Positions 17,766 through 25,882 of a stretch of 64,000 nucleotides of DNA are shown here, piece after piece. The notes beneath the pieces are model-generated. The model saw nothing but the letters and a program-made list of their open reading frames with translations. It made no database searches and was not told where the DNA came from. Both the position numbers and the translations under genes were made by a program. Source of the DNA: Serratia fonticola (GTDB lineage: Bacteria > Pseudomonadota > Gammaproteobacteria > Enterobacterales > Enterobacteriaceae). Within the stretch, counting starts at the first letter, position 1. Every line of letters starts with the position of its first letter. The stretch lies in contig NZ_VFMK01000001.1 of NCBI RefSeq assembly GCF_006715025.1, positions 5,456,001 through 5,520,000 of the forward strand, given 5' to 3'.

Positions 17766-17803
17766 AAACGATTAATTCTGACCCGTTAGTTATACCACTA
17801 ACA
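17766..17803. promoter_or_regulatory. Operator-like site B upstream of the Ner-like gene
   Basis: 38 nt beginning AAACGATTAAT and ending CGTTAGTTATACCACTAACA; 30 of 38 positions are identical to site A. The core is a perfect dyad GTTAGT-N6-ACTAAC (17784-17801). Ends 32 nt before the ATG at 17836, where a repressor could overlap the promoter or leader. Confidence 0.55.
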
Positions 17804-17835
17804 GAACTTTCTCTAATCAAAAAAGGAATGTAAAT

Positions 17836-18096
17836 ATGAATTCACGGAATCCAGATTGGCATCCAGCAGACGTCATCGCGGCTTTGAAGAAGAAAGGGAC
17901 GACTTTGGCAGCCGTTTCACGTGAGGCAGGATTGAGCTCATCAACGTTGGCCAACGCGCTGTCACGCCCTTGGCCCAAAGGAGAATGGTTAATCGCCGAT
18001 GCCCTGAGCGTGCATCCCGCGGAGATTTGGCCGAGCAGGTATTTTGATCCACGCACGCATCACCTGCTGGATCGGAAAAGTCGAATCAAACCATGA
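17836..18096 (+). CDS. sfsB: Ner-like DNA-binding protein (Nlp/SfsB family)
   Basis: 86 residues, nearly all a Ner-type helix-turn-helix domain: PDWHPADVIAALKKKGTTL, SREAGLSSSTLANALSRPWP, and a C-terminal EIWPSRYF. Phage Mu Ner represses early transcription; E. coli SfsB (Nlp) is the chromosomal homologue, also found after ispB, and is reported to affect maltose gene expression. AAGGA lies about 10 nt upstream of the ATG. Site B lies just upstream, so autoregulation is possible. Confidence 0.88.
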   Translation: MNSRNPDWHPADVIAALKKKGTTLAAVSREAGLSSSTLANALSRPWPKGEWLIADALSVHPAEIWPSRYFDPRTHHLLDRKSRIKP

Positions 18097-18103
18097 AAAA
18101 ACA

Positions 18104-18134
18104 AAAAAAAACCGCCGGATTTTAACCCGGCGGC
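18104..18134 (-). terminator. Rho-independent terminator after mdh
   Basis: CCGCCGG / CCGGCGG stem (18112-18133) with a 7-8 nt loop; on the minus strand it is followed by eight U residues. It is about 30 nt after the mdh stop codon. Confidence 0.85.
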
Positions 18135-18161
18135 TTATACAAGGTATTCGTTCTGGGGGGA

Positions 18162-19100
18162 TCAGTTATTGATAAATTTCTCGCCCAGTTCGATATCTTT
18201 ATGCAGCACGTCCAACATTTCGTTCAACGCTTTTTGCTCAAAGGCGCTCAGGGTGCCGATATCTTTGCGTTCTTCTACACCGTTCTTGCCCAGTACCAGC
18301 GGTTGTGCGAAGAAACGGGCATATTTGCCATCGCCTTCTACATAAGCACATTCAACAACGCCTTTTTCACCGCTCAGGGCACGCACCAGAGACAGGCCAA
18401 AACGTGCTGCAGCCTGCCCCATAGACAGGGTTGCAGAACCGCCACCGGCTTTGGCTTCAACCACTTCAGTACCCGCGTTCTGGATACGTTTGGTCAAGTC
18501 AGCCACTTCCTGCTCGCTAAAGCTTACGCCAGGGATCTGCGACAGCAAAGGCAGAATAGTCACGCCTGAGTGGCCACCAATGACGGGCACATTCAGATCT
18601 TCCGGCTGTTTGCCTTTCAGTTCAGCCACAAAGGTGTTGGAACGGATGATATCCAGCGAGGTGACACCAAACAGTTTGTTTTTGTCGTAAACACCTGCTT
18701 TCTTCAACACTTCAGCAGCAATCGCTACCGTGGTGTTCACCGGGTTGGTGATAATCCCGATGCAGGCTTTCGGGCAGGTTTTAGCCACTTGCTCGATCAG
18801 GTTACGCACAATACCAGCGTTGACGTTGAACAGATCGGAACGATCCATACCCGGTTTACGGGCAACCCCCGCAGAAATCAGCACCACATCCGCACCGTGC
18901 AACGCAGGTGTCGCATCTTCTCCGCTAAATCCTTTGATTTTAACCGCGGTTGGGATATGGCTTAAGTCGACAGCAACGCCTGGGGTGACAGGAGCAATGT
19001 CGTAGAGGGAGAGTTCAGAACCTGAAGGAAGCTGGGTCTTGAGTAGAAGGGCGAGGGCCTGGCCGATACCGCCAGCAGCACCGAGAACTGCAACTTTCAT
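18162..19100 (-). CDS. mdh: Malate dehydrogenase (NAD)
   Basis: 312 residues, the normal size. TCA-cycle oxidation of malate to oxaloacetate. Rossmann motif GAAGGIGQ (7-14), substrate arginines Arg81 and Arg87 (GVARKPGMDRSD), Asp150 and Arg153 (TSLDIIRS) and the catalytic His177 (IGGHSG) are all present. It is divergent from argR across a 466-nt gap. Confidence 0.98.
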   Translation of the reverse strand: MKVAVLGAAGGIGQALALLLKTQLPSGSELSLYDIAPVTPGVAVDLSHIPTAVKIKGFSGEDATPALHGADVVLISAGVARKPGMDRSDLFNVNAGIVRNLIEQVAKTCPKACIGIITNPVNTTVAIAAEVLKKAGVYDKNKLFGVTSLDIIRSNTFVAELKGKQPEDLNVPVIGGHSGVTILPLLSQIPGVSFSEQEVADLTKRIQNAGTEVVEAKAGGGSATLSMGQAAARFGLSLVRALSGEKGVVECAYVEGDGKYARFFAQPLVLGKNGVEERKDIGTLSAFEQKALNEMLDVLHKDIELGEKFINN

Positions 19101-19566
19101 CCTATACTCCTTTATTATCTTAAATATAAAAGCGCCGTGAATTCTTTGGTCTCGGACCTTAATTTATCACACCTTTAAAAACAACCTCTTAACAGTCTGT
19201 TTTAGATCTGGCGCAATAAAACGGTCGATGCTGCGACCATTTTAGACGAAATCGCTTACGCATTAAGGGCATAGCGCACACTAATCAAAATTAGTGAGAG
19301 ACACTTCACGATCGCGTTAACCGGCCGTTACATTACACCCTTACATAACATCAGAACAACATCATTTTAATAACATTTTCTTTACCAGAGAGCTGGCTCG
19401 CTTCCCGCACTGAAAGGGCATATTCATGAGCTGTGGATTTTGTTAAAATAACTCCCTTTCCTTGACTTGACGGGCATTATTATTATCCCCGCTCGACCTC
19501 ACATTGAATAAAAATGCATTTATATGCATAATCATCACATCCACTCTCAACATTCTACGGTGCAAA
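19101..19566. other. mdh-argR divergent intergenic region
   Basis: No credible gene. A perfect 7-bp hairpin CACTAAT-CAAA-ATTAGTG lies at 19279-19296. The part nearest argR holds a likely ArgR operator at 19503-19520. Promoters for both genes must lie here, but I could not assign them with confidence. Confidence 0.6.
19503..19520. promoter_or_regulatory. Candidate ARG box upstream of argR
   Basis: ATTGAATAAAAATGCATT fits the 18-bp ARG-box pattern (TGAAT-N4-ATTCA with one change). It lies 47-64 nt upstream of the argR start. argR autoregulation through ARG boxes is established in E. coli; a second adjoining box is not clear here. Confidence 0.5.
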
Positions 19567-20037
19567 ATGCGTAATCCCGCAAAACAGGAAGATCTGATCA
19601 AAGCGTTTAAGGCGTTATTGAAAGAAGAGAAATTCAGTTCTCAAGGCGAGATCGTTTTGGCGCTACAAGAAGAAGGCTTCGAAAATATTAACCAATCCAA
19701 AGTATCACGCATGCTGACCAAGTTTGGCGCAGTACGTACGCGTAATGCAAAAATGGAGATGGTGTATTGCCTTCCGGCCGAACTCGGTGTGCCGACCACC
19801 ACCAGCCCGCTGAAGAATCTGGTGCTGGACGTTGATCATAATGATGCCATCGTCGTAATCCATACCAGCCCAGGGGCTGCGCAGCTAATTGCTCGCCTAT
19901 TGGATTCGCTGGGTAAATCAGAAGGGATCCTGGGTACTATCGCTGGTGACGACACCATTTTTGTCACCCCTGCCAGCTCTTTTACCGCACGCCAGCTGTT
20001 TGAGGCTATTCTCTCGTTGTTCGAGCAGGAGCTTTGA
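19567..20037 (+). CDS. argR: Arginine repressor ArgR
   Basis: 156 residues from ATG at 19567 (MRNPAKQEDLIKAFKALLKEEKFSSQGEI). A start 21 codons upstream is open but would translate through the ARG box. The N-terminal winged helix includes NINQSKVSRMLTKFGAVRTRN. The C-terminal arginine-binding hexamerisation domain has HTSPGAAQLIARLLDSL and GTIAGDDTIF. Represses arginine synthesis and also assists XerCD recombination at cer. Confidence 0.97.
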   Translation: MRNPAKQEDLIKAFKALLKEEKFSSQGEIVLALQEEGFENINQSKVSRMLTKFGAVRTRNAKMEMVYCLPAELGVPTTTSPLKNLVLDVDHNDAIVVIHTSPGAAQLIARLLDSLGKSEGILGTIAGDDTIFVTPASSFTARQLFEAILSLFEQEL

Positions 20038-20431
20038 TCCTTATCTCCCTTCTGAATTTCAAACTGCAGCCAGACAATAAGGAAGTGATAGCGCTGCAGT
20101 TTTAAAAAGGGCAAAGATAAAAACATGTGGCAGCTGGTTGCATGTCATTAGCCTCTTCTTAACCCTATTTTTACGACTCCCCCTATACACGGCCCTGCAC
20201 TACCACGTTTAAAACGGCTTATCAGCCCCATGCTGCACATTTCAATGACATTTCCATGGCACCCGAAAGAGGGGCTAGATACTTCCGCACTTTTGGTCAA
20301 AAGCACTCAGCCCATTGATATTACATAAAATTAACATGGATAGCACATTTTATAAGCGCTTTTTATTCCATTCAGTTATTAAAAATAGATGTCGACCAAA
20401 AAAAGTTTCACTAGAAACTGTTAGTCAGCTA
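20038..20431. other. argR-yhcN intergenic region
   Basis: No gene recognised. A 10-bp inverted repeat AAACTGCAGC (20061-20070) / GCTGCAGTTT (20093-20102) lies just after argR. The left part, GAATTTCAAACTGCAGCC, resembles the inner ends of the ATACCC repeat family, so this may be a decayed copy or an argR terminator. The remainder is AT-rich. Confidence 0.5.
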
Positions 20432-20482
20432 TTAATTTTTTCAGTTACTAGATGTATACTCATTTCCGTGACGTAAATCACA
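20432..20482 (+). promoter_or_regulatory. Candidate promoter and CRP-like site for the first yhcN gene
   Basis: TTAATT (20432-20437), 17 nt, then TATACT (20455-20460) gives a sigma-70-like promoter with a weak -35. Immediately downstream, CGTGA-CGTAAA-TCACA (20467-20482) matches the CRP consensus TGTGA-N6-TCACA at nine of ten positions. At this place, near +1, CRP would be expected to repress unless another promoter is used. Confidence 0.45.
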
Positions 20483-20522
20483 GTTCGTTGGAACTGATAA
20501 AAGAATACGATGAGGATCAATC

Positions 20523-20786
20523 ATGAAAATTAAAACTACTGTAGCAACAATGAGCCTGCTTTCCATGCTGTCTTTCGGTGCTTTCGCAGCACAATCCATT
20601 GACGCATCTCAGGCTGAAAAATTGCAATCTGCCGGTACTATCACCGTTAGCGGTGTTGGTGCAGCACCTTCTGATATTCGTCAGGCATTGTCTGCGAAAG
20701 CCGATGCGCAAGGTGCAACAGCCTACCGTGTCATCGAAGCACGCAACGAAGGCAACTTCCACGCGACTGCAGAAATTTACAAATAA
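20523..20786 (+). CDS. yhcN: YhcN-family (DUF1471) periplasmic stress protein, copy 1
   Basis: 87 residues. A signal peptide (MKIKTTVATMSLLSMLSFGAFA, about 22 residues) is followed by a small DUF1471 domain with GTITVSGVGAAPSDIRQAL, GATAYRVIEARN and the terminal HATAEIYK. Very close to E. coli YhcN, which is reported to respond to acid and peroxide stress. AGGA lies about 8 nt upstream of the ATG. A second copy follows at 20921, and more distant relatives lie at 43358 and 44591. Confidence 0.93.
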   Translation: MKIKTTVATMSLLSMLSFGAFAAQSIDASQAEKLQSAGTITVSGVGAAPSDIRQALSAKADAQGATAYRVIEARNEGNFHATAEIYK

Positions 20787-20920
20787 ATACAATACGTTAT
20801 GCGCTTAGCGCACAGCAATTCTCTGGTAATGAAACAAGACAGATAACAGCCTTCAAGTATAAAAAACGCTGTAAAGCCCTTCCAGGCAGTTATCTTTGAA
20901 CGATCAAGGACTCAAGTATC

Positions 20921-21184
20921 ATGAACATGAAAACTACCATCGCTGCACTTAGCCTGCTCTCTGCCGTTTCCTTCGGTGCTTCCGCTGCCAATCTGGTGAC
21001 TGACGATCAGGCAAGCAACCTGCAATCTATCGGTACCATCACCGTTAGTGGCGTGACCGGCGCACCTTCCGATATCCGTCAGGCACTGTCTGATAAAGCA
21101 GACCAGCAAGGGGCGAAGGCCTACCGCGTCATCGAAGCCTATGAAAACGGCAACTGGCACGCCACTGCAGAAATTTATAAATAA
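20921..21184 (+). CDS. YhcN-family (DUF1471) periplasmic stress protein, copy 2
   Basis: 87 residues and clearly a tandem duplicate of the gene at 20523: same length, signal peptide ending GASA, and GTITVSGVTGAPSDIRQAL, GAKAYRVIEAYE and HATAEIYK in the same places. The 134-nt gap suggests either cotranscription or a separate promoter; a strong terminator follows this copy only. Confidence 0.92.
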   Translation: MNMKTTIAALSLLSAVSFGASAANLVTDDQASNLQSIGTITVSGVTGAPSDIRQALSDKADQQGAKAYRVIEAYENGNWHATAEIYK

Positions 21185-21297
21185 CCATTCAGGGAAGCGT
21201 TTGTCGAACTGATTACCCTCGTCACTGCCACTGCCGAGTTCTCAAGTAAGCGCCAATTCCCTGGAAAACCTCGTCGTCCTATCCGACGAACCCCATT

Positions 21298-21322
21298 GCC
21301 CTCGCTTGCGAGGGCTTTTTTA
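21298..21322 (+). terminator. Rho-independent terminator of the yhcN tandem pair
   Basis: GCCCTCGC-TT-GCGAGGGC, perfect 8-bp stem, followed by seven T residues on the plus strand. Confidence 0.9.
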
Positions 21323-21329
21323 TGAGCGT

Positions 21330-21353
21330 AAAAAAGCGGCCAGAGGGCCGCTG
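21330..21353 (-). terminator. Terminator after mpl
   Basis: GCGGCC / GGCCGC stem with a 4-nt loop; on the minus strand a run of six U residues follows. It faces the preceding plus-strand terminator. Confidence 0.75.
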
Positions 21354-21420
21354 CGATTGCGGGTAATACTTTCTGTTTTAAGGCTGCAACGCAGCCTTTC
21401 ACGCCATGGCAGAGCTAAAT

Positions 21421-22800
21421 TTAATAAGTTTCTTTCGGCTCGGCCTTGTTGGCCAATCCCGCCAACAGTTTGTCATGAATACCGCCAAACCCGCCGTTAC
21501 TCATCACCAGAATGTGGTCACCCGGTTGTGCGGTCTTAACGATCATTTCCACCAGCGTATCCAGATCGGCGCTCCAGTGCGCGGGTTGCACGCAAGCATC
21601 CGCCACCTCAGCCACCAGCCAGGGGATATGATGAGGCTGGAACAGGAACACTTCGTCGGCACGTCCGAGGGAGGGTGCCAGATCGTTTTTACTGATCCCC
21701 ATCTTCATGGTGTTTGAACGAGGCTCCAATACCGCCAGAATACGCGCGGTTCCCCCCACTTTACCCCGCAGCGCGGCCAACGTTGCCAGGATGGCGGTAG
21801 GATGATGAGCAAAATCGTCATACACCGTGACGCCATTCGCTTCACCCCGCAATTCCAGACGGCGACGGGCATTAATAAAATCACCCAGAGCACGGCAAGC
21901 ATCCGCCGGCTGTACGCCGACATGCCGGGTGGCCGCAATCGCCATCAGGCCATTATGCATGTTGTGCTCGCCCACCAGGGCCCAGTTAACTTCTCCCACT
22001 TTCTCGCCATTCAGGAACACTTCATAGTGACTGGCATCCGTTGTCAGCTTGTGCGCACGCCAAGTTCCTTCTTCACCGACCCACTCTTGTTCACTCCAGC
22101 AGCCCATCGCCATCACCTGTTTCAGATGCGCGTCATTATCCGGCAGGATAATCTTGCCTTTACCCGGCACCAGACGCACCAGATGGTGGAACTGCTTCTG
22201 GATCGCTTTCAGATCGTCAAAAATATCCGCATGGTCGAATTCGAGGTTGTTCATGATCAGCGTACGTGGACTGTAGTGAACAAACTTGGAGCGTTTGTCG
22301 AAGAAGGCACAGTCATATTCATCGGCCTCAATAACAAAGAACGGGCTACCGCCAAGGCGGGCAGAAACATCAAAGTTGCCCGGCACGCCACCAATCACAA
22401 AACCCGGCTGATAACCGCAGGCTTCCAGGATCCAGGTTGCCATCCCGGCGGTGGTGGTTTTCCCGTGAGTCCCCGCGACCGCCAGCACCCAGCGATCGCG
22501 TAAGACATGATCATGCAGCCACTGCGGGCCTGAAACGTAAGGGATACCTTGTTCTAATACCGCTTCCACACAAGGGTTACCGCGGCTCATCGCATTACCG
22601 ATAATCACCAGGTCCGGAACCGGATCCAACTGAGCAGGATCATAGCCCTGGATCAGATCGATTCCCTGATTTTCCAACAGCGTGCTCATCGGTGGATAAA
22701 CGTTGGCATCTGAGCCAGTAACCTCATGTCCAAGCGAACGTGCCAGCATAGCTAGCCCACCCATAAAGGTGCCGCAGATCCCAAGAATATGTATGCGCAT
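21421..22800 (-). CDS. mpl: UDP-MurNAc:L-alanyl-gamma-D-glutamyl-meso-DAP ligase (murein peptide ligase)
   Basis: 459 residues from ATG at 22800 (MRIHILGICGTFMGGLAML), the family start; ATG at 22812 adds four residues. It attaches recycled murein tripeptide to UDP-MurNAc in the cytoplasm. ATP loop GTHGKTTTAGM, EADEYDCAFFDKRSKFVHY, NNLEFDHADIFDDL and DDFAHHPTAI are the Mur-ligase motifs. It is divergent from fbp. Confidence 0.97.
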   Translation of the reverse strand: MRIHILGICGTFMGGLAMLARSLGHEVTGSDANVYPPMSTLLENQGIDLIQGYDPAQLDPVPDLVIIGNAMSRGNPCVEAVLEQGIPYVSGPQWLHDHVLRDRWVLAVAGTHGKTTTAGMATWILEACGYQPGFVIGGVPGNFDVSARLGGSPFFVIEADEYDCAFFDKRSKFVHYSPRTLIMNNLEFDHADIFDDLKAIQKQFHHLVRLVPGKGKIILPDNDAHLKQVMAMGCWSEQEWVGEEGTWRAHKLTTDASHYEVFLNGEKVGEVNWALVGEHNMHNGLMAIAATRHVGVQPADACRALGDFINARRRLELRGEANGVTVYDDFAHHPTAILATLAALRGKVGGTARILAVLEPRSNTMKMGISKNDLAPSLGRADEVFLFQPHHIPWLVAEVADACVQPAHWSADLDTLVEMIVKTAQPGDHILVMSNGGFGGIHDKLLAGLANKAEPKETY

Positions 22801-22970
22801 TAGATTTCTCATTTAAGTGCCTCGATTTAGTGCCTATTCTAGCGCTCAGAATCGTCCAGAAGAAATGGATTTGCCTATGAATCGCGAGTTGCTTTGGGCT
22901 ACACTGCTGACGAAAACGTTGGCGGTATGTTAACAAGCCGCTATCCATCCGTAGATTCAGGGATTGTGTC

Positions 22971-23975
22971 ATGAAAACGTTAGGCGAATTTATCGTCGAG
23001 AAACAGCACGACTTCTCTCACGCCACCGGCGAGCTGACCGCATTACTTTCTGCTATTAAACTGGGTGCCAAAATCATCCACCGCGATATCAACAAAGCAG
23101 GTCTGGTTGATATTCTAGGGGCCAGCGGCATTTCAAACGTACAAGGCGAAGTTCAGATGAAACTGGACCTGTTCGCCAACGAAAAGCTGAAAGCAGCATT
23201 GAAAGCGCGTGGTGAAGTCGCGGGTATCGCTTCTGAGGAAGAAGATGACATCGTGATTTTCGACGGCGAGCGAGCGGAAAATGGTAAGTATGTAGTGTTG
23301 ATGGATCCATTGGACGGTTCGTCCAATATCGACGTCAACGTCTCGGTCGGGACGATTTTCTCCATCTATCGCCGTATCACTCCGGTTGGTACTCCTGTCA
23401 CCGAAGAAGATTTCCTGCAGCCGGGCCATGCTCAGGTTGCTGCCGGCTACGTGGTTTATGGGTCATCCACCATGCTGGTGTACACCACCGGTTATGGCGT
23501 GCATGCCTTCACCTACGATCCGTCTCTGGGTGTGTTCTGCCTTTCTCACGAGAAAGTCCGCTTCCCGGAAAAAGCCAATATGTATTCCATCAACGAAGGT
23601 AACTACATCAAGTTCCCGCTCGGAGTGAAGAAATACATCAAATACTGCCAAGAGCAGGATGAAGCGACCCTGCGCCCTTATACCTCACGCTATATCGGCT
23701 CACTGGTGGCGGATTTCCACCGTAACCTGCTTAAAGGCGGTATCTATATTTATCCAAGTACCGCCAGCCACCCGAAAGGCAAGCTGCGTTTGCTGTATGA
23801 GTGCAACCCGATGGCATTCCTGGCAGAGCAAGCCGGTGGTAAAGCCAGTGACGGCAAAAATCGCATTCTGGATATCGTGCCGGAACAGTTGCATCAGCGC
23901 GCACCTTTCTTCGTCGGCACCAAGTCGATGGTAGAGGAAGCAGAACGCTTTATCGCTGAATTCCCAGACGAATAG
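22971..23975 (+). CDS. fbp: Fructose-1,6-bisphosphatase class I
   Basis: 334 residues. Gluconeogenic hydrolysis of fructose-1,6-bisphosphate. Metal-binding motifs EEEDD and DPLDGSSNIDVNVSVGTIFSIY are intact, as are the phosphosugar region YVGSLVADFHRN-like (YIGSLVADFHRNLLKGG) and LYECNPMAFLAEQAGG. It is divergent from mpl with a 170-nt gap. Confidence 0.98.
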   Translation: MKTLGEFIVEKQHDFSHATGELTALLSAIKLGAKIIHRDINKAGLVDILGASGISNVQGEVQMKLDLFANEKLKAALKARGEVAGIASEEEDDIVIFDGERAENGKYVVLMDPLDGSSNIDVNVSVGTIFSIYRRITPVGTPVTEEDFLQPGHAQVAAGYVVYGSSTMLVYTTGYGVHAFTYDPSLGVFCLSHEKVRFPEKANMYSINEGNYIKFPLGVKKYIKYCQEQDEATLRPYTSRYIGSLVADFHRNLLKGGIYIYPSTASHPKGKLRLLYECNPMAFLAEQAGGKASDGKNRILDIVPEQLHQRAPFFVGTKSMVEEAERFIAEFPDE

Positions 23976-23993
23976 CGGCAGATTGCCTGTGAA

Positions 23994-24028
23994 TTTCACG
24001 CTGCAGCCAGCAAGGCTGCAACGTGAAA
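23994..24028. repeat. Palindrome after fbp
   Basis: TTTCACG-C-TGCAGCC / GGCTGCA-A-CGTGAAA: a 15-bp inverted repeat with one internal mismatch and a 5-nt loop. The left half GAATTTCACGCTGCAGCC resembles the inner ends of the ATACCC repeat family and the palindrome after argR. It may act as the fbp 3' hairpin. Confidence 0.55.
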
Positions 24029-24068
24029 GGGTGAGGTAATAACAGGGGCGGGATACCGCCCTTCGGTA

Positions 24069-25622
24069 TCACAGTTTAAACACTGCCATACTCTGTGCCA
24101 GTGCTTCGGCCTGCTCCTCCAGAGAACGCGTTGCCGCCGCGGATTCTTCAACTAACGCGGCGTTCTGTTGCGCCACCTGATCCATTTGGGTTACCGCCAA
24201 ATTAACTTGCTCAATACCTCCCGTTTGTTCACGGGTAGCCGCCGATATCTCACGCATCAACGCCGTAACACGGCCCACTTCTCCCGTAATACCACTCATG
24301 GTCTTCGCCGCAGACTCGGCCATCTGCTCCCCTTCTTGCACCCGGCTCTGTGACGCTTCGATCAATCCTTTAATCTCTTTGGCCGATTGCGCACTGCGTT
24401 GGGCCAGGCTGCGAACCTCTCCGGCCACGACGGCAAAACCGCGCCCTTGTTCACCCGCTCGCGCCGCCTCTACGGCCGCATTAAGTGCCAGGATATTGGT
24501 CTGGAACGCAATGCCATCCATCACGCTGATGATATCGGCAATACGGCGCGAGCTTTCGGTGATAGCCTGCATTTTGCTCATCACCTGGCTGACCACATTA
24601 CTGCCTTGCTCGGCAATACCGGATACGCTCAGCGCCAATTGGTTAGCCTGTTCACAGTTCTCGGCATTCATTTTCACCGTTGAGGTCAGTTGTTCCATGC
24701 TGGCAGCGGTTTCTTCCAGCGAGGCCGCCGACTCTTCCGTACGTTGCGCTAGATGAACATTACCGGCAGCCAATTCACGCGAACCGATCTCAATCTGGCT
24801 ACTGGCATCGCGGACTTTGCTGACCGACGCCACCAACGACTGCTGCATACGCTGCATGGCGCGCACCAAACGCCCCATTTCGGTATCCCCTTCACCGGTA
24901 ATATCGTGGGTCAGATCGCCCTCGGCGATATACTCTAGCTGGGCTATCGACTCATCCAGCGGACGCAGGATAATTAAACGCAGCGCAAACCACGCCAATA
25001 CCGCCAGCAACACGCTCAACACCCCGGCGGAGACGATCAGGATAATCTTGGTACTGGCATTACTTTCCGCCTCATGGACATGTTGCTGCCCTATCTCCAT
25101 CGCAAAGGCGCGAAACTCGCCAAGATCGTTTTCAAAGGCAATGCTCAGTTTGGAAATTTTGTTTTCCTGAATGGCATAGTAGTCATCCAGTTTACCCGCT
25201 TTAATCGCTGCGGCCATCGGTTCAACGCCTTGTTCCAAATAGGCGCGATAGCTTGCCTGCATGCGCTGAGAGAACTGGCGGCCACGTTCGGTCACGGTTC
25301 CGACGTTAACAAAACGTTCCATTTCCTGTTTTGACTGTTCCAGATAACCATAGATCCGCCCGACCGTCGCCTCGGAGACGTCCATCTGACCGATCTCCCG
25401 CTGGTGTACCGCCAGTGCAGCAGCCGTTCTGGCCCGCAATGTCAGGTTGGAGCTGTTAGCCAACGACCCCAACTCCTCCCCCAGGATCTGGTTTAAGGTA
25501 TGCAACGAACGCGAACCTTCATTAATCGCTTTTACCCCGATGACGCTGACAATAATCAACAGCAACGTCATCAGGCTCAGCAAGGCTATTAACCCCGCCT
25601 TGACCGTCATTTTTTTTAACAT
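24069..25622 (-). CDS. Methyl-accepting chemotaxis protein
   Basis: 517 residues. N-terminal transmembrane helix (about 7-30), a mostly helical periplasmic ligand domain of Tar/Tsr size (about 31-190), second helix (about 192-216), HAMP (LDESIAQLEYIAEGDLTHDI) and a long signalling coiled coil with the tip IADIISVMDGIAFQTNILALNAAVEAARAGEQ. It ends AVFKL with no NWETF-type pentapeptide, so CheR/CheB tethering is absent. Ligand unknown. In E. coli the fbp-ppa interval holds the ytfQRT-yjfF sugar transporter instead. Confidence 0.93.
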   Translation of the reverse strand: MLKKMTVKAGLIALLSLMTLLLIIVSVIGVKAINEGSRSLHTLNQILGEELGSLANSSNLTLRARTAAALAVHQREIGQMDVSEATVGRIYGYLEQSKQEMERFVNVGTVTERGRQFSQRMQASYRAYLEQGVEPMAAAIKAGKLDDYYAIQENKISKLSIAFENDLGEFRAFAMEIGQQHVHEAESNASTKIILIVSAGVLSVLLAVLAWFALRLIILRPLDESIAQLEYIAEGDLTHDITGEGDTEMGRLVRAMQRMQQSLVASVSKVRDASSQIEIGSRELAAGNVHLAQRTEESAASLEETAASMEQLTSTVKMNAENCEQANQLALSVSGIAEQGSNVVSQVMSKMQAITESSRRIADIISVMDGIAFQTNILALNAAVEAARAGEQGRGFAVVAGEVRSLAQRSAQSAKEIKGLIEASQSRVQEGEQMAESAAKTMSGITGEVGRVTALMREISAATREQTGGIEQVNLAVTQMDQVAQQNAALVEESAAATRSLEEQAEALAQSMAVFKL

Positions 25623-25836
25623 GAGTGCTTCCCGGCTTCAGAAAATAAGTAACATTGGATGTAGGGGAGATGATCGGAGAAGGTCCGTTAACGTTCTAAC
25701 CCTTCTTATTTGGTGACGTTATCGGCAGATAATGTGAAAACTTTACCTTTGTAGGGAATTAATCTGGAAATTGCCCTCTCAACCCCCGCGCCACAGGTCA
25801 GCAATGAAAAGGGCAGGAAATCGCAAAAGAGTCCGC

Positions 25837-25842
25837 TATAAT
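25837..25842 (+). promoter_or_regulatory. -10 element for ppa
   Basis: A perfect TATAAT 40 nt upstream of the ppa ATG; the -35 region is not obvious. Confidence 0.55.
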
Positions 25843-25882
25843 AGCCGCCACTCCATTTCTGGTTTGATTAAAGGAAACCGAC

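Noticed and set aside
19279..19296. Possible third operator for the Mu-type proteins (CACTAAT-CAAA-ATTAGTG)
   Set aside because: Half-sites resemble the 38-nt core but with the opposite polarity; too short to separate from chance.
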